Below are positions 45,201-54,700 of a stretch of 64,000 nucleotides of DNA, one piece after another (within the stretch, counting starts at the first letter, position 1; the number at the start of each line of letters is the position of its first letter). A program made the position numbers and the translations under genes. The DNA is from Tribonema minus (lineage: Eukaryota; Sar; Xanthophyceae; Tribonematales; Tribonemataceae). The stretch spans positions 186,001 through 250,000 of the forward strand of contig JAFCMP010000022.1 of assembly GCA_017506865.1 (NCBI GenBank), in the 5' to 3' direction. The notes under the pieces were generated by a model, which had not been told where the DNA came from, made no database searches, and saw only the letters and a program-made list of their open reading frames with translations.

Positions 45201-48200
45201 GCATACGCATCAGAAGCGCTCTTGGTAACCCGTATCATTGTGCTGTCAACACAAGCATGGTAGGAGTTCTGGCTCTGTAAATGAATGCAACCGTGGCAAT
45301 CTGCCATCGCCATCACCGCATCGGTTCGTGCGCGGCTCACCTTTGCAAGTGGCGGCAAAAGCGCTTCCGTCACCATGTCAAGCGCTGCGGCCGCGTTTTT
45401 ACATCATGATAATTCCAAATTTGCGGCTCTAGGAACAGTGGCTGCTGTTAACCAAAGCAATGATGTCAAGCTGCCATCGCCGCCGACACATCGTGCGTGG
45501 CTCACCTTTGCAAGGGGCGGCAGGAGCGCGTCCGTCACAGTGTCAAGCGCTGCCGCCGCAGTGCCCATGTCCACGCCGTCGTCAGGCCACGCCTGCGCAG
45601 CCGCAGACACGGGAGGCGCGTCACCGATGTCAGTTGCAGTTGAAGTTGTGGCCAGCTCTGGTGGCGGCCGCAGCAATGCATACGCTGTCGACTGCAGTGT
45701 AACCGGCAGACATGTGATGCCGTTGAAGTGCGCGACTGCAACTTGAACTGCGACGAGAAAAAGAAGGTCCCTGCGCTGGCTTAGGGTTAGGGCTAGCGAC
45801 CGCAGCTGTGCGATATGGTTGCCCCCAATGCTCAGCGGTTTGCAGCAACATGGCGCCACGCTGCCACCGCTGCACCCTCATGTGCTTGCGAGGTCGAGAA
45901 TGCTGCTGCTGCAAGTCCACAGTGCCTGCGTGCGTGGGCCGCATGGTCCCGCGGCGCGGCCTACTGCGACCATGCGACCACACCCTTATATCAGTCCGTG
46001 TGACCCCAACAAAAGCGTTCGATCGACCGTCAGAGCCACCGACAGCTGTGCGCCGCGACAGCACGGGCGCGTACGCCCAGAACCACACAGCTCAAAGCGG
46101 CGCCGCGCCGCGCTGCGCACAAAAGAGTTGCATCCCGGCGCCCAGCCGCCCGCTGCGCGCAAGCAGCTGCTGCACAAGACCGCATGCGAGGGCGCGCCAC
46201 TCGCCTGCTGCATGAGCGTGTGCGCCTCAAGCGCGACGCGCGCACCGGCGCGCAGCGCACCCGCCAGCGATGACGATGCTGCCGCCTGGAATTACCCAAC
46301 ACCACTTGAACTACTACAGAGGGTGCTTTCAGCGCAGCGCCACTTGCCTGCTGCATGAGCGCGTGCGCCTCGAGCGCGACGCGCGCCGCCGCGTGCGCCC
46401 ACGCGTCCGCGTCCTTGGTGCACTGCGGCAGCGCGGCGAGCACGGCCGCCGCCGTCGAGCGCACCGCCGCGCCGGGGCCCGCCAGCGCCGGGCTCACCGC
46501 GCGCCGCACCGGCTCCACGTGGTCCCTAAAGCGCGTCTGCAACGGGGGGGGGGGGGGGAAGGGGGGGCGGTCCAGCGTCAGTAGGAGGGTGGAGAGGGGG
46601 GGGGGTGTCATGGCTCACCGCGCGCCGCACCGGCTCCACGTGGTCCCTGAAGCGCGTCTGCGGGGGGCTCGAGGAGGGGTGTTTGGAGGGGGGTGTTTGC
46701 GTCAGAAGGAAAGGGAGGGGAGGGGGGGGGGGGGGGGGGGGGAGTCGCCAGCAACTTCAACTTCAAGAGTGCACGCGCGTGCGGCCCTTACTGCTCTGCA
46801 ACTGCAGTAGCGGCGTCCCACGCTGACCAAAAACGCACTCGTGCATTCTGTACACCATTCACTGTGCCTGAGTATGTATGCGCGGACAGCGAAAGCGATC
46901 TGCGCCGAGACTTCGAGCGCCACCGCCTGAGCACTGACGCACCAGCGGCCGTTGCACGCATGCGCACCACCGCGCCGACACACACGTTGCACTTCTGCAG
47001 CTCAGATTTAGGGTAGAAGCGGAGGGTTAGGGTTAGGGTTAGGGTTAGCCACTCCACTCCCGGACTGCTCGTGTATGCCTTCAGCGAGCACAAGCTGCCA
47101 TTTCCGCGGTAAAGCACAGGTCAGCGAAAACCCGCTGCGGCGCAACAGCCTGCGCCACGTGTCGCGGAGCCCCCCCCGCCCTCCCCCCCCACATTGCTGG
47201 CGGCAGCACTCACCAGCCCCCTATGCCTACAGCCCCCCTATACCTACATTACTGCAGGACCCCCCCCCGCCCCCCCTCTTTGTGTATAGCAGCGCTCAGC
47301 AGCCCCCCCTGTACGTGCATACATACCTGCAGGAAGCGCGCCATCTGCGCCAGCGCGTCGAGCGCGTCCACCTGCAGCACGCGCGCCTGCGCCGCCGCCG
47401 CCGCGCCCGCTGCCGGCGGCGCGACGCACGCCGTGATGGCCGGCACGAGGCGCGGCATGTAGCCGCGCAGCGCGGAGCGCCGCAACTTGAGCGACTTCTT
47501 GTCCGCTCTGTCAATCTGGGGGGCCAGGGGGGGGGGGGGGGGAAGGGCTGTGGGTGGAAAATTGGTGCGGAGCCGCGCTTCCTATGCCAAGGGTTAGGAT
47601 AAGGTTGGGGTTATGCAAAGACTGTGACTGGCGTCACATTGATGCGTGGTGCCGAAACAAGGGCAAAGCCGCAGCGCCATGGAGAACAGTACACCCGCTG
47701 CACAACTGCCCTGTCCAAGTACTGCGGTGAACTCCGATAGTGCTCTACAAAACACACTCCAGAGTGCTGACGTAATTAGACATCCTGTACCTGTGTTGGC
47801 GGGGATGGGGGCGTACATCATCTGCTGCTACTGACGCAAACCAACGAGGACGTTCTTTAAAACTTCAACTTGCATCAGATCAGTGGTTGACAACTTCAAT
47901 TTTCCCATACATGTCTGTCTGCCTCTGACTGTCCTCGTAAGGGCAAACCTGCGTTGCTGAGCAGCATTATTGTACCTGCAGCAGCCATTGAACTTCAACA
48001 GTCACCCACTGCAGTGATCCTCAGTACAGAGCTCGACTGACAGGCTTGACACACCGCAACACCCATCTTATCCATACATCAGGTATGTGCTGCTGACTCC
48101 AAATGAAGGGTGGCCAGGAATGGTTTGGAAATTGTCGTTGTCTACTGTGTGTTGCAAAGAGCACGTGCCACTTCAATCACATCACGATGATGATGAAGTT

Positions 48201-51200
48201 GACCTTGAAAAATCAAGCTGCACTGCAAGTAACCAAAGACTGTTGGGGCGCACTGAGCCCGTACTCTTCCATGCGGTGGCGTCATCAGTGCTCTGCAACT
48301 GAGGAGGTGCGCAGCAAAACCGTTCATCAATAATACATACTACACCAAGTGGAAAAGAACTATTTGAAAAGACTAGATTGCGGCCTGTCTCTTGATCTAG
48401 CCATTCCCTGGCGTGGCAGCATTGTGAGAGCTGAGCTACTGCGCAGATGGTACAGTTTGTGTGCTGCTGACGTATATTCAGCAAAGGGCAGAGCCCACAG
48501 AATTGCTTTCGAGGACGCATTACTGGTTGGCTGCTGCCAGGTGCAGCGATGCTCAACCTGACAGTGGTCTCAACAGCTCTGCCGCATAACCTCTCCAGAG
48601 TGCACTACAGTCCTCAGCTACTTGCCTATTGAAAGTAAAAGTACTTCAAGTATGCAGGATTTTCCTCTGGAAACCAGCTCCACTTAGCGCTGATAGATCG
48701 CAAGAGCGGGTGCCGAATCATGCAGAGCTGCGAGAGGCTGCAGGCACGCCAGGCACGCCGACTCAGACTTCTGCAGAGTTAACGAAACTCCTTGTTCTTG
48801 CCGTCATTGCCGGCAAACATGCCATTGTGCCTCTTCTGAGAGCAGATTGCTATTGAAAGAGTGCGCTTCCCTTCCGGAAAGTTACTGCCACCCGACTCTG
48901 ACATGTAGTGTGTGTTTTCCTGGTTTTGTTCAAGGGTCAACCGCAAACATCAACTTGCGCCTTCGCCAACAGCACACTGCGCACAGAACAGCGCGGTTCT
49001 CTCCGCTATCAAATTCAACCACGCGGTCCTCTCTGCTTGACAAATTCTAACACATTCAGCCGCGACATCGCGCCCCGCCACTCACCGCCAGCAGCTTCCA
49101 CACCCAGCCCACCGCCGCGAGCATCGCCATCGCCTTGTCCACGCCGCCGCACGGCGGCTCCAGCCACCGCAGCATCACGCCCGCCACCATCGGCGCGCAG
49201 CGGCACAGCTCCTCCGGCGCGCTGCGCTCGATCATCGCCATCACGTCCGCAGCGCTCATCTCCGCAAAGGCGATTACATCGCCGCCGCCGCCGCCCCCCG
49301 CCGCCGCCGCCGCCGCCGCCGCCCCTGCCGCGAGCTCCGCGCTGCCGCCGCTGCCGCGGCCGCTGCCGCCGCCGCCCGCCGTGGTGGCCTTGCGCGCCGC
49401 GACCAGCGCCGCCGCGCGCGCGAAGGCGCGCTTGGCGCGGTCGTTGCCCCCTGCGGCCATGCGCGCGACGGCGCCGCGCTGCGCGGCGGCCGTGGTGAGC
49501 AGCGAATTGGTGAACACGCGGCGCGCGCGCCCCGCCGTGCTGTACTGCACGGAACGATCCTCGGCGCCGTCCTCGTCGTCGCCGCCGCTGCTGCCATTGG
49601 TGCTCGCGGTCGCCGGCGCGGCGGCGGCGGCGGCGTACGCGGCGGAGTCGGCGGCGCGTGAGCGCGGGGTGCGGCTCGGCCGCCTGTGGGGGGGGGGGGC
49701 GGGGGGGAGGTGAGTGCTGGGATTGTTGAAGTGATTGGCAGGCTTGCGGACTGTCGGATTTAGGCAGTCTTGAAGATGATTGGCATGTGTGCTTGCGGGA
49801 ATCCACAATCATCTGTGCGCTGATGATGTGATGCGACGCGCATGACAATCACAGTGCCATCAAACACCCGAAGTGACTCGGATCTGTTGGCCAACGACAG
49901 CAACTAGCACTATATTTTGACTACCTCACAGATGCTGGCGCCTGAGGCAATTCTGCCTTCAGCAACAAATGACGCCATCTGATGAGATTTCAGAGAGGGT
50001 TGTATAAACTCGGAGCATTATGCAATTCAGTCCCAGGAATGTTTGCTTTCAAGTAGAATGAACGGACGTGGTGTAATGCGAGAGCCCCTTTGCAGGAGCC
50101 CCACACACACATCACAGTCGCTTGTTGCAGAACTTGACGCAATCAAGCCATTCATTTGCTCATGCCGCATGAGCACACTAAGCACCTGTCATTGCAAAAC
50201 TAGCAAGCCCATCAGGTACGTGCAACAGAACTCAATTTTATCACTGATGGCGGCCAGGAATTGACGCTTTTGCATTGCCATCCCGGCGACCATGCCGTTA
50301 ATGAGCGAATGCTGAGCATGCACAAGTGCAGGTCCATGCAGGTACTACCGACACAACAGCAAGCGCTTCATCAGCGACCAGCGCCGCGCTGAGGCGCACC
50401 AACCAGGCACATTTGCTTGTCGATTAGCACATGTTGGAGCACATGGCGGCTACATGCTCATCGCCGTCTGCACGCTTGACAGTTACGGCAGTTACACTTG
50501 CCGGCAGACAGACCACAATACATTCACTTCTAGCAGCTCTCTACGTTGCAACAGTACATACATACCTTCTGCTCGTGACGCCATCCTCGCCGCTGTCGAA
50601 GCCGTCGTCGTCGTCCTCCTCGTCCGTGTCGGAGTACACGCCGCTGTCGACCTGCGACATCATGGGCGAGCCGCGCGGCGACGCCGCAGACTTGCGCCGC
50701 GGCGAGGACAGCGGCATGGCGCTGAGTGACGGCGGTTGCGCCGCCAGCTGCGCCGCCGCCGCGCGGTACTTCTGCAGCGCGGCCCACTGCTCCGACTCGG
50801 ACTGCTTGGGCTCGGCTTCCTCCAGAGCCGCAATGGTGGTGCTGGTGCAGGCGGCGATGAAGAGAGCGATGGCCCCTGTCCATGCCTCCGAGAGAGCAGC
50901 TGTCCAGCCGTACATGCCTCCTTCGCCGAAGCAGTAGGCCAGCGAGTACTTGAGGGCCGAGGCGATGGGGGCGTAGTGCTCTGAACGGATCCCCAGCTCG
51001 GCGTTCGCCTGTGCGACTGTCTGCGCTCCTGACAAGCCTTTGTTGGCGGCGAAAGCCTCGTGCATGCCGGCGCACTCGCAGATCATCCGTACCAGGCAGC
51101 GGCTCTGGCGCACCATGTTATCGCCGAAGACAGACCGCATGCTCGGAGCCAGAGTGAAGAGTCTTGAGTAGAAGGTGTCATAGAAGAAAGTGACCGGCGA

Positions 51201-51548
51201 TTGCACCTTGTCGGTGTTGTCCTCGTCTAGCTGGGCGTGGTAGGCGCTGGAATCGCCGCTGAGAAATGTCGCCCACGACTCATACACTGTAGAAAGCTGC
51301 GAGGCCGTCATGGTCACCTTGAAGTCCATGTCTGGAGGCAGGAACTTCTCGTGAGATCGCTTGATGGCGACAGAGAAGGTGGCGCGGGAGATGCTGGCCT
51401 CGCCACTCACGCTCGGGTCTTGGCCCGTGATGTGCAGCTTCACCGATCCATCACTGCTCTTCGCCATGGTCAGCCAGGAGGGGCTCTTCTTCATGCTCTT
51501 GATCGTGCCCAGCAGCACATCCCTCTTCTCGCTAGCGAAGGACGCCAT
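39248..51548 (-). CDS. Globin-fold domain fused to long HEAT-like helical region
   Basis: Twelve exons: 51548-50566, 49683-49086, 47515-47327, 46536-46348, 45592-45506, 44937-44778, 44373-44165, 43008-42820, 42182-41550, 41155-41025, 40475-40316 and 39658-39248. All 11 junctions agree in phase and sum to 1313 codons. The start has a perfect Kozak context (GCCGCCATGG). Residues ~90-235 form a globin fold (FFYDTFYSRLFTLAPSMRSV-F with CD1 Phe141, Gln148 at E7, IRSEHYAPIASALKYSLAY), but the proximal F8 position is Asn182. An acidic Ser/Asp linker (SDTDEEDDDDGFDSGEDG) follows, then Ala-rich amphipathic helices of HEAT/ARM type to the end. One donor is GC (at 46348). The function is unknown. Joining the globin exon to the rest rests on phase and spacing, not on a known family. 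Confidence 0.65.
40085..40112 (-). repeat. Decoy copy of an exon tail (exon 40475-40316)
   Basis: GTCACCTTGTTCTG plus CGGCGCCGC repeats the donor end of exon 40475-40316 (true site at 40310-40338) about 225 bp further into the intron. Confidence 0.6.
40116..40137 (+). repeat. TTAGGG run in intron
   Basis: Three perfect TTAGGG units immediately beside the decoy exon tail, inside the last intron of the globin/HEAT gene. Confidence 0.8.
41287..41402. repeat. 36-bp tandem array of back-to-back telomere-type units in intron
   Basis: About three units of CCTAACCCTAACCCTAGGGTTAGGGGCTGGGTAG. Each unit joins CCCTAA and TTAGGG runs into a palindrome. It lies in the intron between exons 42182-41550 and 41155-41025. 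Confidence 0.85.
42645..42708 (-). repeat. Decoy copy of an exon tail (exon 43008-42820)
   Basis: About 62 nt identical to 42812-42873, including the GTGAGG donor, shifted 167 bp into the intron. Nearby are CCCTAG/CCCTAA-like runs (42421-42441). Confidence 0.85.
43536..44095 (-). repeat. Decoy copies of an exon tail (exon 44373-44165)
   Basis: The donor end of exon 44373-44165 (GCGGCGGCGACGCGTCGCC, then GACGGGCCGGCACAGCTCC) recurs at 44038-44095 and 43912-43967. Degraded traces are at about 43774 and 43536. Spacing is ~120-140 bp for the nearer copies, separated by ACTTCAA(G/A)T elements. Confidence 0.85.
44374..44777 (-). repeat. Decoy copies of an exon head (exon 44373-44165)
   Basis: A ~165-bp unit that starts with the exon-head sequence GGCGGCAGCCTCCGCGGCGC is repeated at about 44506 and 44672 (true exon at 44335). 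It fills the whole intron. A CCCTAA run lies at 44442-44460. Confidence 0.8.
45300..45396 (-). repeat. Decoy copy of an exon tail (exon 45592-45506)
   Basis: About 95 nt matches 45471-45563, including the donor and most of the small exon, shifted ~166 bp into the intron. It translates to MVTEALLPPLAK versus TVTDALLPPLAK in the true exon. Confidence 0.8.
46195..46258 (-). repeat. Decoy copy of an exon tail (exon 46536-46348)
   Basis: It repeats the exon end LEAHALMQQ-type sequence and donor ~147 bp into the intron. The decoy donor reads GCGAGT where the true one is GCAAGT. Confidence 0.75.
46614..46660 (-). repeat. Decoy copy of an exon head (exon 46536-46348)
   Basis: About 47 nt matching the acceptor side of exon 46536-46348, 121 bp upstream on the transcript. 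It is flanked by oligo-C runs (46545-46556 and 46726-46741). Confidence 0.8.
47023..47048 (+). repeat. TTAGGG run in intron
   Basis: Four perfect TTAGGG-register units in the intron between exons 47515-47327 and 46536-46348. Confidence 0.8.
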
Positions 51549-51759
51549 GGCGGCAGCGCTGCTGCGGCTGGTGCCACCGTCGCTGAGATGTGTAGGAAAG
51601 CTGGAGCTTCACATCAGATGTTTTGCCGCGGCTGATCTCGTCTCGCGCTTTGAAGTTCAAAGGTGGTGACGTGGTTAGGCTTTTTTAACCAGCGAAACTG
51701 TCTTTTTGAGGTACCAAGTGCTTACACGGGCAGAGCAAGTGTAATAATTCCTATCTCGC
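51549..51759. promoter_or_regulatory. Bidirectional promoter region with a 15-bp palindrome
   Basis: The 211 bp between divergent start codons of the globin/HEAT and metallo-beta-lactamase genes hold CTTTGAAGTTCAAAG (51648-51662), a perfect palindrome around one base. A T-rich GGCTTTTTTAACC lies just after it. Promoter function is inferred from position. Confidence 0.45.
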
Positions 51760-54700
51760 ATGGCGTACCGGGTGTCCAGATGGCTGTGGAGATTACCAGC
51801 AGGAGCAGGAGTTGCTCTGACGGCAGCAGCAGCGAAGGAGAGGCAGCAGCCGGCGCTCGCTGATGCCGCTGCTGTTGCTGCTGTGCCTGCCGCTGATGCA
51901 AGGCCCAGATCCGCATTGATATTTATTGGCAGTGGCTCATCATCAGGCAAGATGACTTGTTGTTGATGCAGCAAGAGTATCATATTGATTGTCTGCCTTC
52001 TGCACTCCGAATGCATCACAGTGTGCAGCTAGGTGCACCCATGACGTTCTAACATTTGTGTATTTCATCATGCCAGTCGTACCCTCCGTACATCATGTGT
52101 GATGTATCCATACATCATGTGTGGTACATCATGCCAGTCGTACTCCCATGTATCATGAGACGCGCACAATCTCACCTTCAAATGCCTGCCAACCTTGGGC
52201 TCTGCAACAGGTGCCCCTCTGCCATATTGCTTGCTCAGGCGCGAGCCACAATCGGAGCAGTGCAAGCTGGACTACCTGTCGGCGATGTGAGTTTCTGCAC
52301 TAGACTTGGATTTCTGATCTGTGCGAGTCACCTCTATGCCACAGGCAGTCTTCGATTGTCACCTTTCTTCCATGCCAGCGGACATCACAATTCAACTCAT
52401 AATGCCATTATCGGGAACTTACCATCAAGGAAACTACGTTGCTGTCACATCCACTGAAATATATAGTTAGCTGGTGCAATTGCTGCATGCCGCGCCAACA
52501 GTGTGCCAGACAATTCAAATGGTCTCTCGGTTAGTGAGTGCTTCTGACTGCATTGGCATTGCTGGACCAAGACTCAGAACGCGTTGGTGGGTCTTGGCCT
52601 TACCTGCAACAACACCATTAGTGGTTGCACCTGTTCTGCGCTTTGAGTCCCAAGTGGCTCCTTTGAGCGGGGACTGTGCAGCAGATTTCTTGTTGTCATA
52701 GAGCATCCCGATGTCATCAGTTTGCAGAAAATAATCTATTGGAGGCGTTCTAGGCCTGTGAACTTGCATTGGAGGGCGCTCTACTGTAGGCCTGTGAAGT
52801 TGCAGAATGTATCTGCACATCAGGGTTAGGATTACCACGGATGCCAGTGCAAGTAACCTTCTGCCCCCAGGGTCGCGCGTTCGGCCAACGTGTGTTTCTG
52901 CGTGTGATGCTGCCAGGCTGCCGCCGGAAACGAATCCAAATTACAGGAACAATCCCAGTGTGCTCATTCGCCACGTGGTGCCACGGAAGGGAGGCGAGGG
53001 GAGCAGCGGAGGCGCCCGTGACTACGATGTGCGACATATACAGGTGAGTCCCCTCCCGACACAAGGTCGCTGGCAACTGCTGCATCTGCAATAACCGTTT
53101 CACATTTATCGTCAGCGGTACATAAGGCTCCTCCTGAGCCAGCGCGAGAGACGCCGCCGTCGAAAGTTGCTGAGGGCCGTGACCCCCTGTGCATGCATAC
53201 CCTATGCTGACTCACATACCTACCCATACATACTAGCGCGGCAACGCTCAACGCGGCGCCCCCGGCCGCGGGCGTATGGACGCGGGGCACCACGCCCTGT
53301 TGACACGTTACGTACATGTACATTTTGGGCTTGTGCCACATGCCCGCTTGCGCAGTGCGTCCGCCGCTGGCTCGCTGCGGCCCCGCTGCGGGCCCCTCAA
53401 CCGGCTGTCGCGCTGAAACATTTGAACTGAGAACTGCCACGTGCCGCAGTGCGTGAACGGCCGGAGACTGCTGCACCGTTCCTTGCGCGGCGCCCGCACA
53501 TCGTGTGGTTGCTCGTGTGCAGCCCCTCAGCGGCATCACATCCGACACAGGGACGCAGTGAAGCGGGCCCCCTGTTCGATGCGCACCATGCGCGCAGACG
53601 CGTCGTCGTCGATGGACGCATCGTCGTCGACGCAGGAGGCGGCTGCGCGCATGGTGCGCATCGAAGAGGGGCCCCGCTTCACTGCGTCCTTGTGTCGAAC
53701 GTAAAGTTGCTGAGGGCCTTGTGTCGAATGTGAAGTTGCTGAGGGGCAGCAGCAGCATTGCTCAGCCTGTGTTTCGCGTTGAAGGCGCGCTGTAGCCCTG
53801 TGCAGAACGCGCCGCTCGTGCGTGAGGTCAGTGCTGAGCACTGCTGCCTGTTCCTGACTGGTGCCTTCAGGGTATCTCCATGTCGTTGCTCCACTGCGCC
53901 ATCAGAGCCTTCAGGTGTGCCATTGCGCTATGCCTGCTGGCCTGCTGCACCCCTGGCCCACAGCAGTTACACGCCTGCAGAAACAGGGCGCCGCAGTGCC
54001 AACTCAGCAAGCCGCGCATCATTGAAGGGCGCGGATGCAGTCCCGGCTGGCACTTGCAAATAGCATCACATTGTCTAAAGCGCACCGCATCCAGAGATCC
54101 ATGTTGTGATGCCTTGCACTGCAGATGGACACGAGGAAAACGGTGTTACCCGCGGCACAACGATGACATTGTTTAAAGCGCATTGCATTGAGGGATATTC
54201 ATGCTGAGACGCCTTGCACTGCAGATCGACACGGGGAAAACATTCAGGGAGGGCGTGCTGCGGTGGTACCCGCGGCACGACGTGACGTCGCTGGATGGCA
54301 TCGTTCTGAGCGTAAGTCGCAAGCTTTGCGCAGACCTGGCAAGCTGCTATTGTTGTGAGCGCAAGTGATGAACACTGTGGAGACCTGGCAAGCTGTTGCT
54401 CGTTGGTGAGGGGTAGACATCACGTGACTAAAGCAACAGAGGACGGTCGCCAGCCGTGTGCTGGAAGTGAGTGTATTGTGACTCTGGCCCCATCAGCAAG
54501 TGTAACTGCCGTAACCGTCAGCAAGTGATGATGCTTGCAGAATTTCCGACCGCGCTTGTCGTCTGTGAAATCGGCGGCGCGTTGCACTTGGCGAGCGCAT
54601 CAAGAGTCACTGCATTGCTGCCTGAAGCTATGGCTAGAGCTGTTTGCAACCATGCCCATGGTGCTCGCACGACCATGCTTACTTTTGATCACCATCGCAG

